Assembly (NCBI RefSeq): GCF_000761445.1 | Contig: NZ_KN196470.1 | Span: 1,033,824-1,097,823, forward strand | Source of the DNA: Oleiagrimonas soli | GTDB lineage: Bacteria; Pseudomonadota; Gammaproteobacteria; Xanthomonadales; Rhodanobacteraceae | Length of the DNA stretch: 64,000 nt | Direction: 5' to 3' | In this document: piece after piece, positions 30,612-41,557 of the stretch | Position numbering within the stretch: the first letter of the stretch is position 1 | How the letters are laid out: each line of letters opens with the position of its first letter | Translations under genes and position numbers: made by a program | The notes under the pieces: generated by a model | Databases searched by the model: none | What the model saw: the letters and a program-made list of their open reading frames with translations, nothing else | Told to the model about the DNA's origin: nothing

Positions 30612-31643
30612 ATGAAGAAATCCGATTTCCATTTCGACCTGCCGCAGCGCCTGATTGCGCAGGCCCCGTTGGCCGAGCGTTCGGCCAGCCGCATGCTGGT
30701 GCTGGACGTGCCGCACAAGCGTTGGCAGGACAGCGGCGTGCGCGCGTTGCCTGACTTCCTGCGCGAAGGCGATCTGCTGGTGTTCAACGACACCCGCGTG
30801 CTGCCGGCGCGCCTGTTCGGACGCAAGGAGACCGGCGGCGCGGTGGAGATTCTGCTCGAACGCGTGACCGGCGCGCACGAGGCGCGGGCGCAGATGCGCG
30901 TCAGCAAGAAGCCGGCCGCGGGCAGCCGCATCCTGCTCGACGACGGCACGCCGGTCGAGGTGCTGGGGCGCGAGGATGCATTCTTCCGTCTGCGCTTCGA
31001 CACCGACGAGCCGCTGGAAAAGGTGCTGCTGCGCGTCGGACACATGCCGCTGCCGCCGTATATCGAACGTGCAGACAGCGCCGAGGATGCCGAGCGCTAC
31101 CAGACCGTGTTCGCGCGCGAGCCCGGCGCCGTGGCCGCGCCGACCGCGGGTCTGCATTTCGACGATGCGCTGCTGGAAGCATTGCGCGCACGCGGCGTCG
31201 ACAGCGGCTACGTGACCCTGCACGTGGGCGCCGGCACGTTCCAGCCGATGCGCGCCGAGCGCATCGAAGATCACCACATGCACCGCGAGTGGCTCAACGT
31301 CGGCGCCCAGCTGATCGAGAAGATCCACCGCACCCGCGCCGCCGGCGGCCGCGTCATCGCCGTCGGCACTACGGTCGTGCGCGCGCTGGAAAGCGCCACG
31401 GTCGAAGGCGAACTACGCCCGTTCGCCGGCGAGACGCAGATCTTCATCTTCCCCGGCTACCGCATTACCAGCATCGACGGCCTGCTGACCAACTTCCATC
31501 TGCCCGAATCGACCCTGCTGATGCTGGTCTCGGCGCTGGCCGGTCGCGAGTTCATGCTCGATGCTTATCGGCATGCGGTGGAGGCGGAGTACCGGTTCTT
31601 CTCGTATGGCGATGCGATGCTGATTTTGCCGCAGGGTGTTTGA
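30612..31643 (+). CDS. queA: S-adenosylmethionine:tRNA ribosyltransferase-isomerase
   Basis: QueA moves the ribosyl group of S-adenosylmethionine onto preQ1 in tRNA to form epoxyqueuosine. The 343-residue protein begins [20 protein letters not shown]. It contains [51 protein letters not shown] and [21 protein letters not shown], all conserved in the family. Tgt, which inserts preQ1, is encoded 855 bp downstream. No ordinary ribosome-binding site is visible because the heptamer array fills that space. Confidence 0.96.
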   Translation: MKKSDFHFDLPQRLIAQAPLAERSASRMLVLDVPHKRWQDSGVRALPDFLREGDLLVFNDTRVLPARLFGRKETGGAVEILLERVTGAHEARAQMRVSKKPAAGSRILLDDGTPVEVLGREDAFFRLRFDTDEPLEKVLLRVGHMPLPPYIERADSAEDAERYQTVFAREPGAVAAPTAGLHFDDALLEALRARGVDSGYVTLHVGAGTFQPMRAERIEDHHMHREWLNVGAQLIEKIHRTRAAGGRVIAVGTTVVRALESATVEGELRPFAGETQIFIFPGYRITSIDGLLTNFHLPESTLLMLVSALAGREFMLDAYRHAVEAEYRFFSYGDAMLILPQGV

Positions 31644-31810
31644 TCCGACTGTTAATTGTCGCCCTCAGAACGCTCAATGGGATCGGCGCGATTGCCATCC
31701 CGGTTTCGGGGGCATGGGCGCGAATTCTTTGTCGGGTTAGGCATGGACTCAGCCGCGATGCCGTTTCATCGACCCCTCGGGTTCCGTTCGGCTGGCGCCG
31801 ACCGGGTTCA

Positions 31811-31832
31811 TTTTCTTGCTTGCCCAAGAAAA
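31811..31832 (+). repeat. Hairpin element A (TTTTCTTG-CTTGCC-CAAGAAAA)
   Basis: A perfect eight-pair stem with loop CTTGCC, followed by CGGAACCAAAAGAAGG. It shares the core TCTT(T)GCTTGYCCAA(A)GA with element B when B is read on the other strand. Similar words recur between genes in many Xanthomonadales genomes, as far as I recall. Confidence 0.55.
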
Positions 31833-32110
31833 CGGAACCAAAAGAAGGGCAGCCGGGGATTGCGCCCTCCGCGCCTGCGGCGCTGCGGGTGCGTGAGGGT
31901 GTTCCGGGAGTTTGTCGACAGGCCATCCCTGGCCTGACGACAAACCGGCCGGCGTCCCTGCCGGCCGCCCTGCGGGTCTTTCCTCCACACCCTCACCGCG
32001 ATCCACGGCAAGGTGGAAAGCCGGCATCATGCGGTGTTCCGGCCCCATGCAAAGCTTCCTGACGCCATCAGCGCTCGCTGCTGAACGCGCATAGCGGTGC
32101 GCGCTCCTGA

Positions 32111-33622
<1,512 letters not shown>

Positions 33623-33788
33623 TCCGGACCACGTTTCCGCGCGTCGGGCGGAACCCGCACGCGCGGGCCGGGTCGGAGTCCCCGGTCGTCCGGCCTCATG
33701 CAACCGGACGAGGCTCGTGGCATAATCCGGGGTCTTTTTACCGGTCCGGAAAGATTTCCTTTACCGACCGCAACTTGCGAGAAAAATT

Positions 33789-34133
33789 ATGAGCGTTTTC
33801 ATTTCCGCGGCGTTCCTGCAGGGCGCCGCTGCCGGTGGCAGCGCCGGTCAGGCGGGTGGCGGCATGGGCTTCATCATCATGATGGTGGTCCTGTTCGGCC
33901 TGATGTACTTCATGATGATCCGCCCGCAGATGAAGCGGCAGAAGGAGCATCGCGCCATGGTGGCGGCCCTGGGCAAGGGCGACGAAGTGGTCACCAATGG
34001 CGGCGTGGCCGGTCGCATCGCCGAGATGGGCGAGTCGTTCGTGACCGTCGAGGTCGCCGAAGGCGTGCAGATCAAGGTGCAGCGCGGCGCGATCGCGCAG
34101 GTGCTGCCGAAGGGTACGCTGAAATCGGCGTAA
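33789..34133 (+). CDS. yajC: Sec translocon accessory protein YajC
   Basis: The 114-residue protein has one membrane helix (about 25-47, FIIMMVVLFGLMYFMMIRPQ). A basic segment (MKRQKEHRAMVAALGKGDEVVTNGG-like) and a small cytoplasmic domain follow. It is part of the SecDF-YajC complex that assists protein export. secD follows after 75 bp. Confidence 0.95.
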   Translation: MSVFISAAFLQGAAAGGSAGQAGGGMGFIIMMVVLFGLMYFMMIRPQMKRQKEHRAMVAALGKGDEVVTNGGVAGRIAEMGESFVTVEVAEGVQIKVQRGAIAQVLPKGTLKSA

Positions 34134-34208
34134 GAAGGGGATGGCCGGCGCGTGCCGGCCTGATGCAAGCGCCGGGGCGCGGGTTCCGGCATCCATTGGA
34201 ATTTAGGC

Positions 34209-36098
34209 ATGAGTGATTTCCCACGCTGGAAATACGCGCTGGTAGTGGTGGTACTGCTGCTGGGGCTTCTGTACGCGCTGCCGAACGTGTTTCCGCCGCA
34301 GCCCGCCGTACAGATTTCCGCCAACCGCGGCGCCCAGATCGATGCCTCGATGAAAGACAAGGTCGAGAGCATCCTCAAGCAGCACCAGCTGACCTGGGAC
34401 AAGATCGCCATCAGCGGCGATGCCCAGCAGGGCAGCAAGCGCCTGCTGGTGCGGTTCAAGTCCGATGATGTGCAGGCCAAGGCGGTCGACGCGCTGAAGA
34501 ACGGCATGGGCGACCAGTACGTGGTCGCGCCCAACCTCGCCAGCACGGTGCCGTCGTGGCTGCGCGCGATACATGCCAATTCCATGCCGCTGGGTCTCGA
34601 TCTGCAGGGCGGCGTGCACTTCCTGATGCAGGTCGATCAGAGCGGCGTGCGTCAGCGGCAGGAGCAGGTGTACGTGGGCAACGTGCGTCAGCTGTTGCGC
34701 GAGAAGAACATCCGCTACGTGTCGGTCTCGCACAGCGGCAACGGCGTGGTCGCCGTGCTGCGTTCGGATGCCGACCGTTCGGCGGCGATGGACGCCATCG
34801 GCACCGAATATCCGGATCTGAACATCAGCAACGGCCCGAGCACCAGCAACCGCTTCGTGCTGAACATGCAGATCAAGCCGGACAAGCTGCGCGAGCTGGC
34901 GCAGAACACCATCCGCCAGAACCTGTCCACGCTGCGCAACCGCGTCAACGCGCTGGGCGTGTCCGAGCCGCTGGTGCAGCAGCAGGGCAACAGCCGCATC
35001 GTGGTCGATCTGGCCGGCATCCAGGACACCGCGGAAGCCAAGCGCATCCTCGGCGCCCAGGCGTCGCTGGAATACCGCGCCGGCATCGCGATGTACCCCG
35101 ATCAGCGCGTCGTCGATGCCGAGCAGAAGGGCATCGTGCCGCCGGACGCGCGTCTGTACTACGGCAAGGCCTGTCCGCAGGGCTGCCTGCTCAGCAAGCA
35201 GATCATCGTCACCGGCGACGAGCTGACCAACGCCAACTCCGGCTTCGACCAGCAGCAGGGTTCGCCGGAAGTGCAGGTGACGTTGAACGCGGCCGGCGCC
35301 AAGAGCATGCGCACGTTCACCGAGTCCAACGTCGGCAAGCCGATGGCGGTGGTCTACATCGACCATATCCCGCAGACCAAGATGGTCGACGGCAAGGAAG
35401 AGCACAGCTTCAAGACCAGCGAGCGCGTGATTTCCTACGCCACGGTCAACGGCGTGTTTGGACGGCAGTTCTCCACCACCGGTCTGGACAGCCCGAAGGA
35501 AGCTTCGGACCTGGCGCTGCTGCTGAAGGCCGGTTCGCTGGCCGCGCCGATGACCTTCGTCGAACAGCACGTGATCGGCCCCAGCCTCGGCCGCGACAAC
35601 ATCCGCAAGGGTGTGAGCGCGGTGATCCTGGGCCTCAGCCTGGTGCTGCTGGCGGCGCTGATCTACTACAAGCTGTTCGGACTGGTCGCCGACATCGCCC
35701 TGGTGCTGAACCTGGTGCTGCTGGTGGCGGTGATGTCGATGATCGGCGTCACGCTGACCATGCCGGGCATCGCCGGTATCGTGCTGACGCTGGGCATGGC
35801 CATCGACTCCAACGTGCTGATCTGCGAACGCGTGCGCGAGGAACTGCGCAACGGTTCGACGCCGCACGCGTCTATCCGCGCCGGCTACGAGAAGGCGTGG
35901 GCGACGATTCTCGACGCCAACGTCACCCATCTGCTGGCGGCGATGGCGCTGATGACCATGGGTTCGGGTCCGATCCGCGGTTTCGGCGTCACGCTGTTCA
36001 TCGGCATCCTGACCTCGATGTTCACCTCGGTGACGGTCACGCATGCGATCACGGCACTCATTCACGGTCGGCGCAAGCTGAAGACCCTCTCCGTCTAA
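34209..36098 (+). CDS. secD: Protein translocase subunit SecD
   Basis: SecD, with SecF, uses the proton gradient to pull exported proteins through the Sec channel. The 629-residue protein (E. coli 615) has one N-terminal helix (about 8-26). A large periplasmic part follows, including LGLDLQGGVHFLMQVD and LRNRVNALGVSEPLVQQQG. Five C-terminal helices (about 455-615) carry GIVLTLGMAIDSNVLICERVREE, with the conserved Asp, and GSGPIRGFGVTL. It begins with a normal operon spacing and precedes secF by 15 nt. Confidence 0.96.
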   Translation: MSDFPRWKYALVVVVLLLGLLYALPNVFPPQPAVQISANRGAQIDASMKDKVESILKQHQLTWDKIAISGDAQQGSKRLLVRFKSDDVQAKAVDALKNGMGDQYVVAPNLASTVPSWLRAIHANSMPLGLDLQGGVHFLMQVDQSGVRQRQEQVYVGNVRQLLREKNIRYVSVSHSGNGVVAVLRSDADRSAAMDAIGTEYPDLNISNGPSTSNRFVLNMQIKPDKLRELAQNTIRQNLSTLRNRVNALGVSEPLVQQQGNSRIVVDLAGIQDTAEAKRILGAQASLEYRAGIAMYPDQRVVDAEQKGIVPPDARLYYGKACPQGCLLSKQIIVTGDELTNANSGFDQQQGSPEVQVTLNAAGAKSMRTFTESNVGKPMAVVYIDHIPQTKMVDGKEEHSFKTSERVISYATVNGVFGRQFSTTGLDSPKEASDLALLLKAGSLAAPMTFVEQHVIGPSLGRDNIRKGVSAVILGLSLVLLAALIYYKLFGLVADIALVLNLVLLVAVMSMIGVTLTMPGIAGIVLTLGMAIDSNVLICERVREELRNGSTPHASIRAGYEKAWATILDANVTHLLAAMALMTMGSGPIRGFGVTLFIGILTSMFTSVTVTHAITALIHGRRKLKTLSV

Positions 36099-36113
36099 AG
36101 GCCGGGAAGCTCC

Positions 36114-37079
36114 ATGGAAATTTTCAATCACAACAGCAACGTCAACTTCCTCGGTCTGCGCAAGATTTCGATCGTGCTGGCCGTGTTGCTGATGCTGGGT
36201 TCGATTTTCATCATCGCCACGCGCGGCCTGAACTACGGCATGGACTTCACCGGCGGTGTGCTGGTCGAGGTCAAGTACGACAAGCCGGTCGATATCGGCG
36301 ACGTGCGTGCGGCGCTGACCGCGGGCGGTTTCGACCGCGCCGTGGTGCAGAGCCTGGGCAACTCCACCAACCTGTCGATCCGTCTGCAGCCGAAGTCCGA
36401 TCCGGCCGCGGTGAAGTCGGACGGCAAGACCGACGCCGAGCGGGTCGCCAAGGACGTGCTCACTGCGCTGAAGGTCAAGCGCAGCGACGTCGCCCTGAAT
36501 CGTCCGCCCGACTTCGTCGGTCCGCAGGTCGGCGCCGAGTTGCGCACCAGCGGCATCTACGCGGTGATCTTCGTCATCATCGGCATCATGGGCTACCTGT
36601 GGATCCGCTTCGAGCGACGCTTCGCGATCGCCGCGGTGGTGACCGAGGTGCATGACGCCCTGGTCACGGTCGGCATCATCGCCCTGACGGGGCGCGAGTT
36701 CGACCTCACCGTACTGGCCTCGGTGCTGGCGGTGGTCGGCTACTCGATCAACGACAAGGTCGTGGTGTTCGACCGCGTGCGCGAACTGTTCCGCCTGGCG
36801 CGCAAGGCCGAGCCGGAGGAAGTGCTCAACCGCTCGATCAACAACACGCTGTCGCGAACCATCATCACGTCGCTGTTCACGGCGATCACCATGGCCGCGC
36901 TGTACTTCTTCGGCGGTCCGGCCGTGCATGGCTTCGCCATCACCATGCTGATCGGCATCCTGATCGGCACGCTGTCCTCGATCTTCATCGCCAGCCCCAT
37001 CCTGCTGTGGCTGGGCGTGTCGAAGAAGGACCTGATGCCGGTGAGCAAGGACAATCCGGAACTGGCGCGACGTCCCTGA
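36114..37079 (+). CDS. secF: Protein translocase subunit SecF
   Basis: The 321-residue partner of SecD has six predicted helices. The first is at about 20-38; GLNYGMDFTGGVLVEV and the periplasmic domain follow. Five more helices hold VVGYSINDKVVVFDRVRE and INNTLSRTIITSLFTAITM, the conserved proton-relay helices. The strong terminator at 37108 closes the queA/tgt-secF block. Confidence 0.96.
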   Translation: MEIFNHNSNVNFLGLRKISIVLAVLLMLGSIFIIATRGLNYGMDFTGGVLVEVKYDKPVDIGDVRAALTAGGFDRAVVQSLGNSTNLSIRLQPKSDPAAVKSDGKTDAERVAKDVLTALKVKRSDVALNRPPDFVGPQVGAELRTSGIYAVIFVIIGIMGYLWIRFERRFAIAAVVTEVHDALVTVGIIALTGREFDLTVLASVLAVVGYSINDKVVVFDRVRELFRLARKAEPEEVLNRSINNTLSRTIITSLFTAITMAALYFFGGPAVHGFAITMLIGILIGTLSSIFIASPILLWLGVSKKDLMPVSKDNPELARRP

Positions 37080-37107
37080 CGGTCCCGTCGGGCGTACGCT
37101 AAAAAAG

Positions 37108-37140
37108 AACGGAGCGGGTCGTTGCGACCCGCTCCGTTTT
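37108..37140 (+). terminator. Bidirectional terminator after secF
   Basis: AACGGAGCGGGTCG, loop TTG, CGACCCGCTCCGTT: 14 perfect pairs followed by TTTTCGTTT. AAAAAAG precedes it, giving a T tract on the other strand for the convergent oxygenase gene. Confidence 0.88.
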
Positions 37141-37186
37141 CGTTTGTGGCGATGGACGTATGTGGCGACGCGTTGTCGCGCTTTCG

Positions 37187-38110
37187 TCAGCGGCGCGCCC
37201 GCACGTAGGCGCGCTTGAGCAGGTACAGCAGTTGCCCGACCAGTCCTTTTTCCTGCGCCTGCAGCAGGCGGCTGTTCTCGGCGTAGAGGTGGTCGGCGTG
37301 GGCATCGCGGCGGGCGAGCAGCATGCGCAACTCCTCGATGCGTGAGGCGTCGAGCTGCGCGCCTTCCTCACACCACTCGGGCAGTCCCTTCTGCCGGTAG
37401 ATCGTGGTGTGCTTGGGTGCGGTTTCCTCGGCGGGCCGGTCGTCGGTGTAGAAGTACAGCGCGATCGACTTGCGCGAGACGCCCTCGACGTCGGCGGGCA
37501 GACGCACGGTGTCGAAGCCGTGCCAGCTGTGTTCGGTGGTCTCGAACAGCACGCAGGTGTTGAGCAGCGGCGCGACGCTTCGCTCCGGTGCACGGTCCCG
37601 GGGCGCAGAGAACAGTTCGAGCGCGCCACCCCAGTCCGGCGACCATTCTGGGTTGAGGTAGAGGATCAGGTTCAGCCGTCGATGCCAGCGTTCGGACGGG
37701 TGGTAGTTGAAATCGATGTGCGGTTCGAGTCCCTGGCCGTGCAAGTTCTCGTGCGTGCCGCCGCCGAGGTAGTAGGGATCGTAGAGCAGGTTCGGAATGC
37801 CGGTGACCTGCGAGAGCCAGTCGAGAAACGCGGACGAGCGGATCAGGTCGTCGAGTGCGGCGTAGGCGTCGCCGAGCCGGCGGATGCCGGGAACGGTGGC
37901 CTTGCCGCCGACGTTGCCGGTATCGCCCATGGCGTTGCGGGCTTCGAAAGGCGGGAATTGCGCCAGCAGCGGTTCCACTGCGGACGGGGTCAGGAAGTCG
38001 TTCATCACGACGTGACGGAAGGGCACGCCTTCGGCGAACTCGGCCGCAAGTTGCGGCGTGCGTTCGAGCACGGCGGGATGGATCGGGTGGAGTGCGTTGG
38101 AAGCGTCCAT
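37187..38110 (-). CDS. 2-oxoglutarate/Fe(II)-dependent oxygenase (prolyl-4-hydroxylase-like)
   Basis: The 307-residue protein has the double-stranded beta-helix metal site. PHIDFNYH supplies HxD, HSWHGF supplies the distal His and RKSIALYFY supplies the Arg that binds 2-oxoglutarate. WGGALELF is typical of prolyl-4-hydroxylase-like enzymes of this kind, several of which sit near surface-glycan genes. A C-terminal helical tail (about 250-307) may be a coiled coil. The substrate is unknown; it is on the opposite strand to secF and convergent with it. The next gene on its strand, 128 bp upstream, is the DUF2334 protein. Confidence 0.82.
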   Translation of the reverse strand: MDASNALHPIHPAVLERTPQLAAEFAEGVPFRHVVMNDFLTPSAVEPLLAQFPPFEARNAMGDTGNVGGKATVPGIRRLGDAYAALDDLIRSSAFLDWLSQVTGIPNLLYDPYYLGGGTHENLHGQGLEPHIDFNYHPSERWHRRLNLILYLNPEWSPDWGGALELFSAPRDRAPERSVAPLLNTCVLFETTEHSWHGFDTVRLPADVEGVSRKSIALYFYTDDRPAEETAPKHTTIYRQKGLPEWCEEGAQLDASRIEELRMLLARRDAHADHLYAENSRLLQAQEKGLVGQLLYLLKRAYVRARR

Positions 38111-38237
38111 GCGGTCGCGGAGGCCTCGGCCGGAACGGCGTCAAAAGAGGCATTCTGCCATTCGCGCGAGCGGCTGTCAGGAAACGCCACGCCGCGCAGA
38201 GGGGCGCGGCGTGGCGTCGTCGCGCGGTCGCGGTCGG

Positions 38238-40076
38238 TCAGCCGTCCTTGAGCGATTCCGGCGACACGAACTGGTAGCCCATGCCCTGGATGCCCTGCAC
38301 CAGCTGGCGCAGCTGGCTCAGTGGCAGGTAGGGATGGAAGAAGAAGCTCTGCACGTTGTCCTTCACCACGGTGTTGCGCTGCGCGCTGGCGAGGATGTCC
38401 TGCACCGAGCGCGGCGGGTGATGGTTCACTTCCTCCGGTTCGATGTTGCCCAGGCTTTCCGGCAGCACCAGCGAGCCGAAGATGTCGCGCACCGCGTACG
38501 GGAAGAACTGGCCGTAGATGCGCGTGTAGTCCGGGGTGCCGCTGCCGCAGGCGCCACCCGGACACCAGCCGGCGGCGTACAGGCCGCGGTCGTAGCGGAC
38601 GCCGAAGTTCTGATGCACGACCTGATAGTCGGTGGCCGAGCCGGCGTAGTGCGGGAACTCGAAGATGGTCGGTGTCGGCAGGCCGGAAGCCGCGAATTCG
38701 GCGAAGGCGGCCGCGATGCGGCTCTGCGCCCAGGCAGCCGAGTCCTCGGCGGGCGGCTGGTCGTAAATCACGTAGTCGTCGGCGCTGATGTGCGAGCGGT
38801 AGAACTCGAAGTCGTCGGCGCTGACGCCGCTGTAGGGATTGGGCACGTTCTCGTACTGATGGGTGTAGCCGTGCATCAGCAGGGTGCCGCCGCGGGCGAC
38901 CATGTATTGCAGGGCGTCACGCACGCGGCGCGATGACCGTGACGACATGGTCTGGCTGACCGATACGCCGTCGTTGTAGACGCCGTTCGGGTCCTTGTAG
39001 TGCGTGTACACCGCCACGCTGAAGGGCACGCCGCGACTGTAGAGGTAGTCGGCGATGCGCCGTAGCTGGTTCGGATTGGCGTCGGGTCCGACGTCCTCGA
39101 TGCGCACCAGCGCGCGATTGCGGTCGGGCATGTTCGGGTCGGCCACCTGGCCGATGAGGTCCACCGCGGCGAGGTAGCGGTCGTCCGAGCCGACGTAGCT
39201 GAAGGGAATCTCGCCGATGTAGGTGAAGTGGCCCGCGCGCGTGGCCCAAGGGGCCGTCGCGCCGTTGCTGTCGGTGATGGTGGCGATGGCCTCGGCGCGG
39301 GTCGGGTCGAGGATCGAGGTCTGCAGCAGTCCCGACGGCACGGCCAACGCGCTGCGGGTCAGGGCGACGCCCTTGTAGTTCACCGTCAGTGCTTCGTCGA
39401 AGTTGTAGAACAGCGGCATCCAGCCGAAGCGCGTGCCGAAGTCGCCGGCGCGCTGGCTGAGCTGCCAGATGTTGCTGTTCATCCACAGCACCGGCTTGTC
39501 GGTGGCCAGCACGTCGTCGAGCAGGGCGGTGGGCAGCGGTTCGTCGTAGGTCGAGCCGATGTAGATCATGCCCGTATAGCCGTCCATTTCGCCGGCCACG
39601 TAATCGATGGCCGGATGCATGGTGTAGCGACTGGCGTGCGAGACCAGGTTGCCGGTCTGCACCGCGTAGGCCTCGCCGAGCCAGGCCCAGGCGCCGGTGC
39701 TGTCGTAGAGGATCAGCGTGTTGCGTTCGGCGTCGGCGCCGGGTGCCGCGGCGAAGAACGCGGGTGCCGACACGGGCAGCACCGACGGCGACCACAGCAT
39801 GGAGAACGTCTGCGGCGTCTGCAGTCGCAGCGCGCTGCCGAGCGCAGGTCGTTGCGTCGGCAGCGTGGCGCTGTGTGGCGCCGGCGGTGCGGGCAGGGTG
39901 CGGTTGGCGATCGAGCCACCCGGTGCGAGCGGCAGCATCACGCCGGTTCCGTGCGCATGCGGCGGCGGCTTGGCGAGGGAAAGTGCCGGCGCGGCGAGCA
40001 GCACGATCAGTGCCGTCAGCCAAACGCGTCGGACATGGCGGCGGAGTGCGCGGGAAGCGGGTGCTGGACCAGACAT
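38238..40076 (-). CDS. Exported DUF2334 polysaccharide-deacetylase-like protein
   Basis: The 612-residue protein starts at ATG 40076, giving a basic N-terminus (RALRRHVRRVW) and a hydrophobic signal segment (LTALIVLLAAPALSLA); a longer frame upstream has no signal. Residues of about 120-330 form an N-terminal domain (LILYDSTGAWAWLGEAYAVQ, VLWMNSN). The deacetylase-fold part begins at ALVRIEDVGPDANP, where the Asp is the likely metal ligand and base. It continues with TLLMHGYTHQYENV, the H-x3-H metal site, and IFEFPHYAGSATDY. NodB-type enzymes remove acetyl groups from GlcNAc or ManNAc polymers. It is divergent from wecB-nfrB-nfrA across 343 bp, so periplasmic modification of that glycan is the simplest hypothesis. 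Confidence 0.82.
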   Translation of the reverse strand: MSGPAPASRALRRHVRRVWLTALIVLLAAPALSLAKPPPHAHGTGVMLPLAPGGSIANRTLPAPPAPHSATLPTQRPALGSALRLQTPQTFSMLWSPSVLPVSAPAFFAAAPGADAERNTLILYDSTGAWAWLGEAYAVQTGNLVSHASRYTMHPAIDYVAGEMDGYTGMIYIGSTYDEPLPTALLDDVLATDKPVLWMNSNIWQLSQRAGDFGTRFGWMPLFYNFDEALTVNYKGVALTRSALAVPSGLLQTSILDPTRAEAIATITDSNGATAPWATRAGHFTYIGEIPFSYVGSDDRYLAAVDLIGQVADPNMPDRNRALVRIEDVGPDANPNQLRRIADYLYSRGVPFSVAVYTHYKDPNGVYNDGVSVSQTMSSRSSRRVRDALQYMVARGGTLLMHGYTHQYENVPNPYSGVSADDFEFYRSHISADDYVIYDQPPAEDSAAWAQSRIAAAFAEFAASGLPTPTIFEFPHYAGSATDYQVVHQNFGVRYDRGLYAAGWCPGGACGSGTPDYTRIYGQFFPYAVRDIFGSLVLPESLGNIEPEEVNHHPPRSVQDILASAQRNTVVKDNVQSFFFHPYLPLSQLRQLVQGIQGMGYQFVSPESLKDG

Positions 40077-40419
40077 GGCGGCGTCCTCATGGAGCGGTGT
40101 GTGGGTCGTTCCGCAGGGCAGGCGCAGGTCGCGAGCCGCGCGTCCGCAAGCGGAACTTCGTGACGAAAGAGTCTGCGCCAGAAAACCCGTCTTGGCTTTA
40201 CCCCCGTTGGATATAGAACGATTCGACAGGCGAAATGTCGCGTCGATCCACGGATACTCAATGCCCCTTCGAACGATTCGGAGGTTCCGAGCGAAGTCGG
40301 TGTCTCGTGCCACGGCATGGTCCGTATCCAAGCCAGCGAAGGAGTCGCCGGAAGGCCGTGAAAGCGAGTTGACCGGGACGTCATGGGGGGAACGATCACC
40401 TCATGAGGAGGCAAAGGCC
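40077..40419. promoter_or_regulatory. Divergent promoter region between the deacetylase-like gene and wecB
   Basis: A 343-bp region with no credible gene. An AT-richer stretch near 40190-40260 is the likeliest site for promoters in either direction, but I see no good paired boxes. GAGGAGG at 40405-40411 is the wecB ribosome-binding site. No cyclic-di-GMP riboswitch core could be recognised by eye. Confidence 0.5.
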
Positions 40420-41538
40420 ATGCATGACATTCTGATGATTTCGGGAACGCGGCCGGAGGTGATCAAGCTCGCGCCGCTGTACCACGCGCTGCGGGCGACA
40501 TCCTGGGCGCGACCGTGCTGGTTGCATACCGGCCAGCACGACGCGATGGCGCGGCAGATGCACGAGTGCTTCGATATCCTGCCGGACGTCGCGCTGATGC
40601 GCGGCGGCGAAAGTCTGGCCGAATTCAGCGCCCGCTGTCGCCTGCAACTGGACGCCATCCTGGCCTCGCGCAACTGGTCGTTGACGGTGGTGCAAGGCGA
40701 TACCGAGAGCACCTATCTCGGCGCGGTGACCTCGTTCTACCAGCGTGTGCCGGTTGCCCATGTCGAGGCCGGCCTGCGTACGGGAAACCTGCAGCGTCCG
40801 TTCCCCGAGGAAGGGCTGCGGCAGATGATCAGCCGCATCACGCGGTTCCACTTCGCGCCGACCGACCGTGCCGCCGCCGCGCTGCACGACGAGGGCATCG
40901 ACGCATCGCAGGTCACGGTCACCGGCAACACGGTGATCGACGCGCAGCAGTGGGTGGTCAAGCATCGCCGCATCCGCCGTAGCGTGAAGGGGCGCGGACA
41001 TCTGCTGGTGACCGCGCACCGCCGCGAGAACTGGGGCAGCGACATGGAAGCCATCTGCCGCGCGGTGGCGGACGTGGCGCGTCGGCATCCGGATCTGCCG
41101 GTGCTGTTTCCGGTGCACCTCAACCCGGTGGTGCAGCGGCCGGTGCACGGCATCCTCGGCGGCCTCGACAATGTCCTGCTGACGCCGCCGATGGACTACC
41201 TGCAGATGCAGCAGGCGCTGATCGACGCCTGGCTGGTGCTGACCGATTCCGGCGGTCTGCAGGAGGAAGCGCCGACCTTCGGCGTGCCGGTGCTGGTACT
41301 GCGCAACGAGACCGAACGGCCGGAAGCCATCGAGCGCGGCTGCGCCAGTCTGGCCGGCACGCAGAGCGAGCGCATCGCGGCGCAGGTCGAGGCCTTGTGG
41401 AACGACCGCGACGCCTACCTGCGCATGTGTCACGCCGGCAATCCGTTCGGCGACGGCAACGCCTGCAGTCATATCGAGCGGGTCCTGCGCCACGCGCTGG
41501 GCACGGCGGACGCCGCGTCGATGGCGACGGTGGCATGA
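40420..41538 (+). CDS. wecB: UDP-N-acetylglucosamine 2-epimerase
   Basis: WecB converts UDP-GlcNAc into UDP-ManNAc in the cytoplasm. The 372-residue protein (E. coli 376) starts at ATG 40420 behind GAGGAGG. Family motifs are visible: ISGTRPEVIKLAPLYHAL, VQGDTESTYLGAVTSF, VAHVEAGLRTGNLQRPFPEE, VTGNTVIDA, TAHRRENWG and LTDSGGLQEEAPTFGVPVLVLR. The N-terminus and TSFYQR are close to the norm, and the Glu and His residues of the active site are kept. nfrB begins 19 nt downstream. In E. coli the Nfr glycan needs WecB encoded elsewhere; here the gene is inside the locus. Confidence 0.94.
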   Translation: MHDILMISGTRPEVIKLAPLYHALRATSWARPCWLHTGQHDAMARQMHECFDILPDVALMRGGESLAEFSARCRLQLDAILASRNWSLTVVQGDTESTYLGAVTSFYQRVPVAHVEAGLRTGNLQRPFPEEGLRQMISRITRFHFAPTDRAAAALHDEGIDASQVTVTGNTVIDAQQWVVKHRRIRRSVKGRGHLLVTAHRRENWGSDMEAICRAVADVARRHPDLPVLFPVHLNPVVQRPVHGILGGLDNVLLTPPMDYLQMQQALIDAWLVLTDSGGLQEEAPTFGVPVLVLRNETERPEAIERGCASLAGTQSERIAAQVEALWNDRDAYLRMCHAGNPFGDGNACSHIERVLRHALGTADAASMATVA

Positions 41539-41557
41539 GCGATCGGGGAGATGCGTC

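Noticed and set aside
30522..31328. Minus-strand frame extending through the heptamer array (repeating GIGNRES peptide)
   Set aside because: The periodic peptide is simply the translated repeat, and the rest is antisense to queA.
40077..40419. Cyclic-di-GMP riboswitch before wecB
   Set aside because: Looked for because NfrB seems cyclic-di-GMP controlled, but no recognisable GEMM core could be found by eye.
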